Shown piece by piece: positions 1 to 10,767 of a stretch of DNA of 64,000 nucleotides. Made by a program: the position numbers and the translations under genes. How positions within the stretch are numbered: position 1 is the first letter of the stretch; every line of letters begins with the position of its first letter. Source of the stretch: Magnolia sinica (lineage: Eukaryota > Streptophyta > Magnoliopsida > Magnoliales > Magnoliaceae). The notes beneath the pieces were generated by a model, which saw only the letters and a list, made by a program, of their open reading frames with translations, did not search any database and was not told where the DNA came from. The stretch lies in NCBI RefSeq assembly GCF_029962835.1, contig NC_080582.1, positions 71,916,177-71,980,176 on the forward strand. Direction: 5' to 3'.

Positions 1-760
1 TAGAACCAACAGATATTTGAAAATTCAGGCGCAATAAGATCTCGCGGTTTCACGACTGGTCGTAGGTGGTCTACGACTGGTCATAGGTCTCCTTCGACTG
101 GTCGTAGGTTGCTCACGACTAGTCGAAACTAGCCGAATTTCAACGCTGTACTTTGAGTCGTAGGACTACGACTGGTCGAAGAAATAGTCGACACTGTTCA
201 TACGACTAGTCGAACAGTCCCGAAGACTAGTCGAAGCCTAACGGAAAATTTTTGAATTTTGCAACAAACTTACGACTGATCTAGGAAATTCTTAGACAGG
301 TCGAAGCAGTGTTAGGACTAGTCGAACAAAGTCCAGGACTAGTCTTAGAACAGACTAAACTCACTTATATAAAACATATGAATTATGTATCCAAAATGGC
401 CTACTCTAAAGGTCAACCTAAGGTCAGTCATACCTCAATAGTGAAGTAAGGACATTGAAACTTAGAGATGAGTGACCTTTGAAAGTAATGAAACTTGAAG
501 TCTTGATGTAGCTCAAACTTGAAAGCTTATTGAGATCTTGAGGTTGAACTTGAAAGCTTCTTAAGATCTTGCATTGTCCTTGTCTTGAATTAAGTTGAAC
601 AATCTTACTTTCTCGAGTCTTGACTTGTGAACAGTGCTTGTCAATCAAAGCTGATCTTAAATAGAACTTTGTTCTTCACATATGCAAGCTTCATAACAGT
701 GTCTTTGGCACCACAAATTTGACAACAAAAAGGGGCTATAAACCATAGCACTTATAGATG
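1..760 (+). repeat. Copia-type LTR-like sequence, truncated by window edge
   Basis: The first 340 bases carry many copies of a short near-palindrome, GACTGGTC or GACTAGTC, in both senses, as in the U3 part of some plant LTRs; a similar motif-rich block occurs near 62.1 kb. A TATA-like TATATAAAA lies at 366-374. Near 700-735 a stretch with AACAAAAAGGGG resembles the polypurine block found before a 3' LTR in copia elements of the Sirevirus type. The left end is outside the window and no TG...CA boundary can be fixed. The copia assignment rests mainly on the integrase remnant that follows. Confidence 0.45.
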
Positions 761-784
761 ACAGTTCCTAAAACCTTCTCGGAT

Positions 785-1190
785 GAGGCAATTCTTAATG
801 CTCTACCTACATGATCAATAGGATGCCCTCACCTTCACTTAGAGATAGTTACCCTATTCATGTTTGTTTACTATTAACCTGAAGTGTTTGGGTATGTGTG
901 CTTTGTTTCATGTGTTGGGGAATTCCCAAGATAAGTTAGGTCTCCAATTTGTAAGATGTCTCTACAAGATATGCATAAACACAAACGGGATACAAGTGTT
1001 GTCCTCAAACGAAGAGAAGGTGTATCTCAAAGAATGACATGCTCTTTGAGAATATTCCTTACATTCCAAGGCAAGTGACACTACTTATTCCCATGATGAT
1101 GCATTTCCTCCTTCCATCATTGATGGTAATCCCACTCAGTCCCTCATGTCTACAGAGAAACCTATTAAGGTGTATACTCATAGAAAGCAC
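785..1190 (+). pseudogene. Copia retrotransposon integrase C-terminal remnant
   Basis: Conceptual translation in shifting plus-strand frames gives, in order, STYMINRMPSPSL, VFGYVCFV, DKLGLQFVRCLY, GYKC, CISKNDMLFENIPYI and a proline/serine-rich linker ending KPIKVYTHRKHK then stop. This order matches the end of the Ty1/copia integrase core (YLINRMPS, VFGCxCFVH, DKLxxRxxKCxFLGY, GYxC, ADVTFFExxPYF) and the linker before reverse transcriptase. Several frameshifts and stops separate the blocks, so it is dead. No reverse transcriptase follows downstream, showing the element is truncated. Confidence 0.75.
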
Positions 1191-1829
1191 AAAGATTAGC
1201 CTTCGAAGATGATCGAACACCACGTCTCCATTGACTTGGTGCCAAAGCCAAACAATGGGTGATCTCTTATTCCATAACTGCTTCCTTCCACAACTCCATC
1301 TGAGCTCCACATTGCACTTTGAGAAGCTAAACAAACATTTATTGTCCCATTGAGATATAGATCGAGTCCCTCTCATCCCATTAGTAATTTTCGTTTTGTA
1401 TAAGCAAATTTCTCCTTCTTTCACAGCATTTCTTTATTCCATTTATTTTGCATTTGTTCCTTTTAAGTTGCGGAAGCTTTGGCTTTAGAGTGTGTGTGTG
1501 TGTGTGTGTGTGTGTAAAGGTAAAGCCACCAAGGATTGAACCCTGGATCACTCACACACACTACAAGGCACCATATCTTTATATTAGGGTTATTTTTAAT
1601 AAGCTAAGTTAAAAAGGGTTATTTTTATTAACATTTTGACAATTGGTGGTGCTCCACTTCTATTATTCATGAGATATATCAAGGTGAAACAAGAATAATC
1701 ATCAATAAACAAAATAAAATACCTACATCTAAAAATAGAAAAATAAAGGCAAGTGTTAATACTCAAATATTGCATATTTATCCTCTCAATTACATTAGTT
1801 TTCCTTTCAATTAAGTGTTAATTTGATAT
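1191..1829. other. No gene seen; GT microsatellite at 1491-1515
   Basis: Unassigned AT-rich sequence. A (TG)n run of about 12 units lies at 1491-1515, directly followed by AAAGGTAAAGCC and a stretch near 1527-1555 that faintly resembles a reversed tRNA-type B box (GGATTGAACCC). This is too weak to call a SINE. Confidence 0.6.
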
Positions 1830-3165
1830 AATTATATATGTTTTCTACATGTGAGGTGATTTGGAAGCTTAAGACGAATACGTGCTTAAAAGGAGGATTT
1901 AAAGCTCAAAAAGAGATCAAGCCGAATGAGATGAAGAGTTGGATATTTGGAAGTCATTAATGAAGATTTCACATGCCAAAGATCCAATAAAACCAAGTAC
2001 AAAGGATGAAGAAAAGGCTGAAAATATTATGAAGTACATCAACAGAGATAACAGCTTGTTCGGTCCCATCTGAGGTTGATTTGGTCCGACCAAATGTGCA
2101 TAAAATAGTCCAACGAGAAACTGTGATTTTCAAACATAATTAGGCTCGACACGTAGGTGTGATTGAAGTCGTGTTCAGTGTCACCGAAGGGAGGTTTGGT
2201 GCGACCTGAGGGAGACAGAGACTTCAAATGGATATTGAAAAAGTTCGGCTACAACCAAGAGGCTAATTCGGTGTGACCGAAGTGATATTTGATGCGATCG
2301 AGGCATACAGTCGGCACGACCGAAGCATAACAAAAGTGTGTAAATCTGAAATCGGTTCCAAATCAATGCGGATTTTTCCTATTTAAAGGTAAGCTTTCCT
2401 AGTTACGAATTAGGGCTTGGGAGATACTTGGGGGTAGTGGAGCTTCTACAGAGCCGTCCTTTTTCTTCTTCCCCTCAAATCTAAGTTGTTGTTTTAGTTT
2501 TTCTTCTAAAATGTTGGCTATGTTAGGCAAATCTCTTAGCTAAGGCTAAGGGATGAAGCTTGTAGTTCAATTACAGTATTTAGTTTATTTGATTCAATAA
2601 CAATGGATTGAATGATGATAGTAGATTAAATGAAGCTTTTGTGTTGTTTCATCTTTTATCCATCATCAACTCCGAGCACATTAGATGCTTAGAAGTACAA
2701 TTACAATGCTTATTTAGAGAAGGAATCAATCTATAAATTTTCTTGATCTATTGTAGACTTCGGGCACAATAGATACTTTGAATTCCTTGCGATTGATGTC
2801 CGAGTGCTTCATGAGAGAATCATTCAATTGAATTCATATTCTTATTGGTGTTAATGAATGGTTTAACAGAATTATCTTCCGATTAAATAGAATAGGACTT
2901 CGATTCCAATTGAGATATACATTGAATCAGCAAATTGAATATTGTGATTACTATGAGTGGATTCCTAGACCCTTAGTATTTTATTTATTTGCTTTAAAAC
3001 CCTTTTATCTAAGGGTTGGATTGAAAACTCAGACAAACCTTTACTATTAGATTAGTTCTACATCATGTTCCCCATTTCCTTAGGATTCAACCTCGGTCTC
3101 ATCAAGTTATTACTACATTGCAGCCCTGCACTTGGGGTTTACATCATCATCAAGCCCCAACACAT
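1830..3165 (+). repeat. LTR-like retrotransposon sequence (solo or truncated)
   Basis: The block has the layout of a long plant LTR: a U3-like part (2040-2350) with repeated CCGACC/GACCGAAG motifs, a TATA-like TATTTAAAGG near 2380, then a T-rich transcribed part. The end near 3085-3150 contains GGATTCAACCTCGGTCTCATC followed by TTATTACTACATTGCAGCCCTGCACTTGG, which resembles the conserved tail of a common class of plant gypsy-type LTRs. I could not fix either end to the base or find a second LTR, so a solo or broken LTR is the best reading. Confidence 0.5.
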
Positions 3166-4078
3166 CAGAGATATATACAGTAGATACAACTCTTGGACTT
3201 GATGTCCACCAACAATCTTCCTTTTGGTTTGCAAATCCTAAACAACGAAATGAGAAGGAAAAAAGATAACACAACAATTTAATTGTTTTGTAAGAGTACT
3301 TATCAGGGAGCAAGGTATTAGGAAAGAAGAAATATAAAGGACTAAAGGCAATTATAAGGAAGAACTGAGCTGATAATATCCCTTTTAAGAACTCTCAAGT
3401 AGGACCCATCAGCCAATCTAATACGGTGTGGAAAATAGGAGTATAAAAGGAAGTAACCTTCCTAACAAGTAATACTATCGGTGGCATCAAGGTCGATTAT
3501 CCAAGACGCATATGGATTAGATATGGACCTAAGAATGTGGTTTGCAAACATAAATGGTTGATTACTTTATGAACCAATAACAGATAGAGAAGCTAGAAGA
3601 CTGCCAACCTCCCAAGAAAACTCCCTAATGACATTGGAAATTCGATCAATAGAGGCAGGCCCTAAGGTATTCCATAACAATAATGGTGGCCGTTACAGCG
3701 ACTATCATACCATTATGATACAGGCATTACAACTAAAAAAGAAAAGAGAAAAAACCATCCCCGCCAAGTCCTTCGAAAATTGGTGATATGTTTGAAAATG
3801 ATACAAAATATGATGAAAATCTTCTTTTGTGGGTTCTCTCAAAGTCAAGGACTACAACGATGTAGAAAGCATGTGATCCTGAAGGGGCTCCAAGTATATC
3901 TTTCTCCATGTCTCAAATGGCGGATCGTTGCCAACATAATCAAATGAGGAGTGTCCAGTTATTAGCAGATATTCTAGATGAGATGGGTTCAAGGCCAGCT
4001 TACCTATCAGAAAAAAAGAAGAGCCTTGTAACCCATTATCATCTTTAGCTGCCTTATACTGCATGTCTCTTTCTTTAA
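3166..4078. other. Unassigned sequence with one weak exon-like block
   Basis: No recognisable gene. On the minus strand a pyrimidine-rich tract ending in AG at 4004 precedes an open stretch (4003 down to 3852) translating to KLALNPSHLEYLLITGHSS and onwards with WRKIYLEPLQ before a stop. It is protein-like in composition but I do not recognise it, and no consistent multi-exon model could be built around it. Confidence 0.4.
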
Positions 4079-4081
4079 TAA

Positions 4082-4186
4082 GGGTGTGTTCGGCTGCTCC
4101 AAATATTATGAAATTTCATGATAATTCATGATTATCAGTCTAATTTGTGTCAAATTTCATGATATTTGGTACAGCCAAACACACCA
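4082..4186. mobile_element. 105-bp MITE, Harbinger-like, TSD TAA
   Basis: Terminal inverted repeats are GGTGTGTTCGGCTG at the left and, reverse-complemented from the right, GGTGTGTTTGGCTG, continuing imperfectly into CCAAATATxATGAAATTT, so nearly the whole element can fold back. A TAA triplet lies on both sides (4079-4081 and 4187-4189), the target duplication expected of PIF/Harbinger-type MITEs. There is no coding capacity. Confidence 0.85.
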
Positions 4187-4189
4187 TAA

Positions 4190-5719
4190 TAAAAATTATT
4201 ACTTACGATTCATTAAACAAAAGAAGAAGCAATGATTCTACAATGAAAAGCCTTCAATATAGTTCAAAATTTAACAGCATGAAAAGAGTCAAAACAGTAG
4301 CAATTTCTACAGGATCATGATGCATGTAAATAGCAATCAGCATTTTAGAAGGAAATAACGTTTGATATCAAGGGCTTGAATCTGGTGTTTCAATGCCACA
4401 GAACAACCCCATGCATATAGAAGAATGAGAAGCATCACATGGATCAAAGCAGTAATCACACAAAACAGAGATGGAGAGACTGGCACTGGAAAATGAAAAA
4501 GATCACAAGCTATTTGATGCCACTGTGGAACAATTTCAGTGTACAGAAATGCTCAAGAGAAAAAAAAAAAAAAAATCAATGTAAAGAAAACATTTCAGCC
4601 ACATAAATTCCAATTAGACTTTGAGATGCTAAATAAGTAAAGCACAATCTCTTACAACTGTTTCTCACACTTCACCAGAGGTTATTATAAATCTTACCCA
4701 AGAGAAAAAAAAAAAAATCAATGTAAAGAAAACATTTCAGCCACATAAATTCCAGTTAGACTTTGAGATGCTAAATAAGTAAAGCACAATCTCTCACAAC
4801 TGTTTCTCACACTTCACCAGAGGGTATTATAAATCTTACCAAGAGACAACCTCTTTTAAACATGGCATTATAACTCAGCGGGATCCAATGAAGAAATCTT
4901 TAAGGCAGTTTAAAATGGTTATTTGTGCAGGATCTGAAACAGGATGTCAGAGAATGAGAAGCATTTCATATATTGAAATGCAAGCTACAAAATAAACAGC
5001 AATAAGGAAACAGCATGGAAATAAAATAAATACCTTTAAACCATTGGTCTGAAATGATTGAAGTGGAGAAGCAGTTGCATGTTCTGAATGGGATTCAAAA
5101 TATATAAGGTAGAACTCGGAACTGCCCCAAAATCAACTTCTCTTTGGATCTTTCAGCAGGGTGACTTCATTTTCAATTGACCAAAATCTTGTAGCACCCA
5201 GGAAAACAATACCCAAATGGGTCGAAATAGTATCTTGTTCATTTCAAGAACTACTTCAAATGAACAAAACATTATCATGGCCAAAAAGTATTCTATGCAC
5301 TATTGACTCCAAAGGTACTTCTGATATGGGGCCACGTGGCCTAAAACAGTAGAATCTTTCATGAAATGAAAATATCTCATCCTATCACTTCACCAGAGGT
5401 GAGTGTATGAATATTACTCTGAGGTAAATTTCCTTCTGACAAGCAAACACGGCAATAGTAGATGATTTTCAGTGGTTTCTGTTAGTCCTACAAGTACCTC
5501 TACACTGCCTGTGGGATATCAAATCTAGCCTCAAGCAAGTCTCATTGGATAGTTGACCTAGCTCTAAAATCAGTCTGGTCGGCTCATCCGATGAGCCGGC
5601 CTGATTTTTGGGCCATGTCATCTACAAATAGGGTGACCTGATGCAATCTTGGATGTCAGGCTCAGCGGAACTCCCTAAAGCCATATTGGTTAGTGTAACA
5701 GGTCTTCTTCTTCTTCTTC
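4190..5719. other. Unassigned intergenic sequence
   Basis: No gene recognised. It contains the 145-bp tandem duplication listed separately, and short exon-like minus-strand stretches bounded by possible splice sites (around 4485 and around 5028-5090) whose reading phases do not join, so they are not called. A CTT-repeat (5700-5728) closes the block and is probably the complement of the tail of the LINE fragment that follows. Confidence 0.4.
4554..4839. repeat. Two-copy tandem duplication, unit about 145 bp
   Basis: Two adjacent units begin with CAAGAGA followed by a poly(A) run and TCAATGTAAAGAAAACATTT (4554-4698 and 4699-4839). They differ only in the length of the A run and a handful of substitutions, so the duplication is recent. 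The A runs make slippage or unequal pairing a likely origin. Confidence 0.9.
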
Positions 5720-6015
5720 TTCTTCTTTTTGAGAGATAACGATAACTATATTGATAATAAAACAGAGTACAAGAAAAGAGGGTCCTCCCGCTGAGATAGC
5801 AAAAGGATTAACCTCCGATACAAAGCATATTACAACCCTTAAAGTTTACAAAATTAGAGGCCCACTCGGTTAAATACTGCTGGACTTTCAGGACTGTTGA
5901 TCCCGCTGAGTTAGATGTTCCATTGAAGTATCTCCCATTCCTCTCTTCCCACACCGACCACCAAACAGCCAGTAGGCTCATTCTCCAGACCGTAGTTCTT
6001 TGTTTTCCTAACTTT
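5720..6015 (-). pseudogene. LINE 3'-end remnant
   Basis: Read on the minus strand from about 5990 the sequence is open and gives VWRMSLLAVWWSVWEERNGR, then YF and, further on, VLKVQQYLTEWASNF. This is the segment that follows the zinc-binding zf-RVT domain at the C-terminus of plant L1-type LINE ORF2. The T/CTT-rich tract at 5700-5736 on the plus strand would be the complement of its A-rich tail. The rest of the element is missing, consistent with 5' truncation. Confidence 0.75.
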
Positions 6016-6579
6016 GGCCCATGCTAAGCTTTTAGCAGACGATCGGAAGAATTTGGAAAGCACCAGGGAATTTTGGCCCATGCCAAGCTTCTTCTTCTTC
6101 TTCTTCTTTTTTGGTAAAAGCTACGTATTCTTCTACACAATGTAGATGGTTATCATCTAACAAAACAACAAGCCAACTTGCAGCACTGAGCATCTGAATT
6201 GCAATGCACATTGAAAAGACTAAATATTTCTTCTACACAATGTAAAGTGAAAACAGTCTAACAAGATAATGAGCCAAATTGCAAGACTGAGCAAACACAT
6301 CTCAAGATAATATAATCGTTCCCTCTATATACCAAAAATGTATCAGATATACAAATTACATCTCACAGGGTACTTGCTCATTGTGACAGATCAGTTAGCA
6401 GGAAAAAGAATTCTGTGAAAGAAAAACCATTCAATGGTTTGCAAAGATCTTTTCAAGTTCAGGCGGGACTCCCACAGCTCCAAACTCCTCTAGAATTCAA
6501 AAAATATATATATTCAAAACCTAAGCAGAAATGAGCCGTGAGTTTGTATGTAACAAAGCAAACAATGAAACAAATTTGT
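6016..6579. other. 3' flank of the DOMON-b561 gene
   Basis: No gene. Two similar stretches containing TTCTTCTACACAATGTA (about 6129 and 6228) and a CTTCTTCTT tract near 6090 are present. Part of this sequence must be the 3' untranslated region of the minus-strand gene, but I could not pick a polyadenylation site. Confidence 0.5.
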
Positions 6580-9294
6580 CTATCTGGTCAAGGGTTCAAG
6601 CTGAACTTCCATCAGTTGCGACGGATGCGATTCATACTCAATAAATGTTCTGTTAGGCTGAAGAAGATCAACGGAGTCATCTTCCTCACTATTCCCCAAC
6701 ACCCAATTGCCGTTTCCCAATATCTCTTCCCTTCCTCGCTTCATTTCACAATACTCCAGGTATACAACTGTGAAAATAAGGATTAAAAACCATACTATCA
6801 AAGCCCAATAAAGTTCTTGGACGTTTTCACCCCCATATCTATCTCCTAAATGCTTCATACCACTAAACAGTGCTGCGGTCCCTGCTATAATGGCGCATCT
6901 CCCAATAATTACATGCACATACTCCCAAATGACCCGCTTTGAAGAAATTTCCGCCCCATTTGCCGGCTTTTTAGGCCGTAAGGATGCATTCACTGGCTGC
7001 ATGCACGCCAAAAGAATGGCAGTCAATCCGAACTTCACATGTACCGAGCTAATGGAAAATCCCCGAAGCTCAGCAGCAGCAAAGAGAACCCCAAGTAAGA
7101 CAATCGCAAGCCCTGAATACTGCAAGTAGACATGAATTTGGTACCACCCATCACCCTTCACGTGTTTCAAGTACCTTGCTGATATTATTCCGCCAGGAAG
7201 TAGGATTCCCCACGCAACGAACATCATGAACCCGTGAACGGCTAGAACTGGGCGTAGATCTTCTTCTGCCTCAGCGGACCCACGCATCAGCAGCACCCGG
7301 ACAGGCCGACTGCTTGTAACAGAATGCATGTTTCTCTCGCTCAAATGACCTTCGGACCATCGAGCGCCCATCGCCCAAATGACTCTAAGAGGCGTTGTTG
7401 GATCGATGATGTTGTTACATTCCAACCTTCCGCTACATGAAGGTGCCAACAGACGGGTGAACTCAAATGTAATGATACCATTTTCAGATCTGCATCGTAC
7501 ATGTGTCAGATTCTCAGCCGTCGGATGTACACTCAGTGCATCCTGCCCATCTATCCAATAGGTACTCACACGGCCTTTGCCGCTGTTGTCGATCCAACCC
7601 ACATATGCAAAGCTATTCACCATGCCACCACCAAACCCAATTGCAAGATAACCACTTTTCTTTTCACCTCGGGCTGCAATTGATATTGAATCCGAACCAT
7701 CCGTTAGTGTCCAAAACAATGTTACTTGCTGATCATCGAGAACAACATTGTTGTTATACATATCCGAAAGACCACCATCAACCACCTGAACCTTCCAGCC
7801 CATCTTCTGCTCATAAACCGACTGATAATAGACTTGATCTGGAGTATTCCGATCGGGCAACCAAACTAATTCCATCGGGGTGGCAGGCACACCTTCGGCT
7901 TCCGGTCCACCAGAATAGATGACCTCAGACATATTTCTTGAAGTCGCATTCCCACCAATCGGATCAGATGTGATGTAAAGTGCAACGTCGTGTCCCGCCT
8001 GAATTGAGAACTTCACCGGGACCCCCCTCTCGACCCTCAACACTGGTGCCTCCTTCTTGTTAATGTAAAGAACCTTTGAAGGATTCGGGGGGTTTGGGTA
8101 ATGCAATGCAGGCCCGGACACAACAACCAGAGGCGTCTTCCCATCAGCAAAGATAAGATCTTGGTCTTCACTGTCTTTCGCCTCCAACGGCCCCAGGCAT
8201 TCGTTTACTCGCTCCGATACATTAAGGCTCAAATGCCCAAATGTCACATGGGGTGGCCCACCGTGGTTCTGTGGTAGGTAATATGGGCGAAGCGCATCAG
8301 GCGGCCTGATCAGCCCCAGTGCCCAGATCACAGTCATGTTATTGGTCATGTTCACGGGCACATCATACTTACGGTCTACTGATTCAAGCGGCCGCGCGTA
8401 GCGGATGAATGATACTCCGTCCTGGCGGTGGCCATAGATCAAACGGGTATTGTTGACTGTGACACGATCTAACCCTTCATAAATCGTGTCCGGGCACACG
8501 CCCTGGACCGTCCCGTCCTTGCTCAGCAAGCACTCACTGTACTTGGTGATGAAATAGTCATCGGCGAATGGCATCCCATCCTCCATGAATCCGGTCACTG
8601 CCACATCGGCACCGAGCATGAGCGACGATGACGACCCCGGCTCGGCCCACCCAAACGCCATGTAGGACTGGGATCCGGCAGCAGCTTCCAGCCCAATGTC
8701 GATCGAATCCATCTCAGGGTTCAGAGTCCACCGGAGGCGGAACTCAGGCGAAAGTGTCTTGCAGTTGTCGAACATCGTGGGCTGCCTGTGGGCCCGCCTC
8801 CCAACAAGCGGCGGGGATGGCGACGGGGCCGGCGCAGGTGGCAGGACAGAGCTCGAATCCGAGCCGTTGATCGCGCCACGAATCACGACATGGCCGAAAT
8901 CTGACCCGGTCGGCCTGTCCCACACCGCGACCACGCCGATCTCATCCCACGTGTGGTTCGACAGACGCACGACGAAGCTCTCATTCCTGTAAGTCCGGTT
9001 CAGCCCTTGATCTGAGATCTGGAAGCCCTGCGTGATGTTGCCGAAATCATCGCGGAGCGCACCCCACCAGACGACATCCGAGCCCTCGATCATGTCGAAT
9101 TCGGAGACGTTGAAGGAGCAGTCGTCGACGATTCGGATGACGCCACGTAATTGGTGCTGGACCATAGAGAAGTCCGACTCGAAGTCGATGAGAGGGCTGG
9201 TTTTAAGGCAGTCTTTGGTGGGCCCCGCATCGGAGAGGGAGAAGAAAAGGAGGAGGAAGAGAATGAGGGAACACGGATTCGGGTGGTACGCCAT
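6580..9294 (-). CDS. DM13/DOMON/cytochrome b561 membrane protein, 904 aa
   Basis: Single intact exon encoding a protein like the Arabidopsis DOMON protein At5g54830 (about the same length). Residues 1-23 are a hydrophobic signal peptide. A DM13 domain spans about 45-145 (WWGALRDDFGNI, VVAVWDRPTGSDFG), a proline-rich linker 151-163, a first DOMON domain about 190-350 and a second about 520-660 (GYLAIGFGGGMVNSFAYVGW). The C-terminal cytochrome b561 core (about 680-850) has five hydrophobic helices and histidines at 687, 721, 752 and 794, spaced as expected for two b-type haems. The family is thought to pass electrons across a membrane between ascorbate or another reductant and an extracellular acceptor; the natural substrate of this subfamily is unknown to me. 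The start codon was chosen because the signal peptide follows at once and the context CCATGG is favourable. No damage is visible. Membrane orientation and redox role are inferred from the family. Confidence 0.95.
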   Translation of the reverse strand: MAYHPNPCSLILFLLLFFSLSDAGPTKDCLKTSPLIDFESDFSMVQHQLRGVIRIVDDCSFNVSEFDMIEGSDVVWWGALRDDFGNITQGFQISDQGLNRTYRNESFVVRLSNHTWDEIGVVAVWDRPTGSDFGHVVIRGAINGSDSSSVLPPAPAPSPSPPLVGRRAHRQPTMFDNCKTLSPEFRLRWTLNPEMDSIDIGLEAAAGSQSYMAFGWAEPGSSSSLMLGADVAVTGFMEDGMPFADDYFITKYSECLLSKDGTVQGVCPDTIYEGLDRVTVNNTRLIYGHRQDGVSFIRYARPLESVDRKYDVPVNMTNNMTVIWALGLIRPPDALRPYYLPQNHGGPPHVTFGHLSLNVSERVNECLGPLEAKDSEDQDLIFADGKTPLVVVSGPALHYPNPPNPSKVLYINKKEAPVLRVERGVPVKFSIQAGHDVALYITSDPIGGNATSRNMSEVIYSGGPEAEGVPATPMELVWLPDRNTPDQVYYQSVYEQKMGWKVQVVDGGLSDMYNNNVVLDDQQVTLFWTLTDGSDSISIAARGEKKSGYLAIGFGGGMVNSFAYVGWIDNSGKGRVSTYWIDGQDALSVHPTAENLTHVRCRSENGIITFEFTRLLAPSCSGRLECNNIIDPTTPLRVIWAMGARWSEGHLSERNMHSVTSSRPVRVLLMRGSAEAEEDLRPVLAVHGFMMFVAWGILLPGGIISARYLKHVKGDGWYQIHVYLQYSGLAIVLLGVLFAAAELRGFSISSVHVKFGLTAILLACMQPVNASLRPKKPANGAEISSKRVIWEYVHVIIGRCAIIAGTAALFSGMKHLGDRYGGENVQELYWALIVWFLILIFTVVYLEYCEMKRGREEILGNGNWVLGNSEEDDSVDLLQPNRTFIEYESHPSQLMEVQLEPLTR

Positions 9295-9611
9295 GGAGGT
9301 GTATAGATCTCTAGGGCAAAAGGGTATTTTTGTAGGAAAATGCTTGGATTTGGTCGGGAAAAGGAAGAAAGAGGAGTTTTCTCGTCATTGTCTTCATCGG
9401 TGAGATTTCCAGCTTTTGCCGGTTCTCTTTGGGTGCGGCGTAGAGGGCTTTTGTCTTCTGCCGTTCGGCGCGCTGGATGAGCGAGATGTTCGTCGCTCAA
9501 TACCTGACAGTTGGAAATACAGGGTGGTTAATCTAGGCCGTTCTACTGGTGGGCCCTAAGCATTGATGCTCGTATTTTTAAAATCGGAGAAAGAATCCAG
9601 GAGTAGTTGGC
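9295..9611 (-). promoter_or_regulatory. 5' flank and likely promoter of the DOMON-b561 gene
   Basis: This 317-bp interval lies between the coding start and the edge of a MITE and must hold the 5' untranslated region and core promoter unless transcription starts in the repeat. An ATG at 9500 opens an out-of-frame reading frame that runs into the coding region to 9090; whether it is transcribed is unknown. I could not identify a convincing TATA box. Confidence 0.4.
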
Positions 9612-10125
9612 GGACGCGGATTGCGTGGTCTGGCACACACGATGGTGTGTTGACGTTGTAAAATTATATGGCCCCACCATGATGTATGTGTTATATCCGC
9701 ACCGTCCATCCATTTTTCTAGATCATTTGAGAACATAATCTCAAAAATAAATCAGATCCAAAGCAAGTGGACCACCTCACAGTGGAAAATGACACTCACC
9801 GTTGAAACATTCCTAAGGACCTTATTTACCATCCAACCTGTTACAAAGGTCACACGAACGTGGACAAAGGGAAAACACAAATGACAAATATCATTGTCAA
9901 AAACTTTCGTGGACCACAGAAAGTTTTCAATGGTAGGCGTTCAATCCCCTACCTTTTATGTTAGAGTCTAGTTGACCTTTGGATCTACTTCACTTTTTGC
10001 TCATGTCCTGTAATAATCTCACAAAATAGATGGACGGTGTGGATATAATACATATATCATGATAAGGCCCACGTCAACACACAACACGAGGTGGGTGGTG
10101 TGGACCACACAAGCAATCCGCGTAC
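9612..10125. mobile_element. Palindromic MITE, 514 bp, 9-bp TSD GTAGTTGGC
   Basis: A perfect 9-bp direct repeat GTAGTTGGC (9603-9611 and 10126-10134) flanks an element whose ends are inverted: GACGCGGATTGC at left and, reverse-complemented, TACGCGGATTGC at right. Inner arms are also inverted (CACCATGATGTATGTGTTAT with CCGCACCGTCCATCCATTTT at left, the reverse form near 10020-10060). A 9-bp target duplication with long inverted arms points to Mutator-like MITEs. This copy defines the boundaries of a family repeated throughout the window. Confidence 0.9.
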
Positions 10126-10229
10126 GTAGTTGGCAACCTGTTCTTTTTACACATTTGCGTTGACCGTCGCACATGCTCACCGGTATCCGAACCATCCGAC
10201 TTCTAGGTCAGACGTGGTGGATGGATGTT

Positions 10230-10720
10230 ATGTTGAATATTGAATGATCCTAGCCATCTAAAATCAGTGGCTACAGGATGCTATCCACGCCGTCTATCTA
10301 TTTTGGAAAGATAATCTTAGGGTTTTTTTTTAAAAATGAGCCAGATCTAAATAGCTGGTGGACCACACCATGGGAAAACAGTTGTGATTGAATTTTCACC
10401 ATTAAAAACCTCTTAGGGCCCACGGTAATGGTTATCTGACATCTAACGGTTGATTAGGTCATCCAGACTTAAGATGAAGTGGGAAAATATAAATTAGCTT
10501 GATCCAAAACTTTTGTCCCCCCCAAGAATTTTTTAACGGTGGTTTTTTAATTAACACTGTGCGGTCCATTTGAGATTTGGATCAACCTCATTTTTGGGCT
10601 CATACCATAGAATGATATAGAAGAGTGGGTAGACAGCATGGATGAAACAAATACGTCATGGTGGGGCCCACAGAGCACCGACCAGTAGCCATTGGCTGGT
10701 GGCAGGAGTAGCCGATCCGT
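10230..10720. mobile_element. Palindromic MITE, same family
   Basis: Left arm has CCACGCCGTCTATCTATTTTG; the right arm (about 10560-10700) has the inverse with GTGGGGCCCACAGAGCACCG. The central part reads AAAACCTCTTAGGGCCCACG and carries the usual AGCTTGATCCAAAAC block. Ends are approximate. Confidence 0.75.
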
Positions 10721-10767
10721 TCCTTGATTTGGACACGAACGCTGGACGCGGGAAATTCCTGGGAAGG

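Noticed and set aside
1491-1560. tRNA-type B-box-like motif next to the GT repeat
   Set aside because: No A box, tail or target duplication; too short to be called a SINE.
3113-3237. Minus-strand exon-like stretch reading FANQKEDCWW to NPKCRAAM with a good acceptor-like site
   Set aside because: Its end is the complement of a conserved LTR tail (TACTACATTGCAGCCCTGCACTTGG), so the coding look is antisense of an LTR.
4200-5150. Possible minus-strand multi-exon gene (exon-like pieces near 4485, 4920, 5060)
   Set aside because: Phases of the candidate splice sites do not fit together, stops fall in each joined frame, and no protein family was recognised.
9090-9500. 136-aa minus-strand frame overlapping the start of the DOMON gene
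   Set aside because: Out of frame with the gene and low complexity; at most an upstream ORF, not a protein gene.
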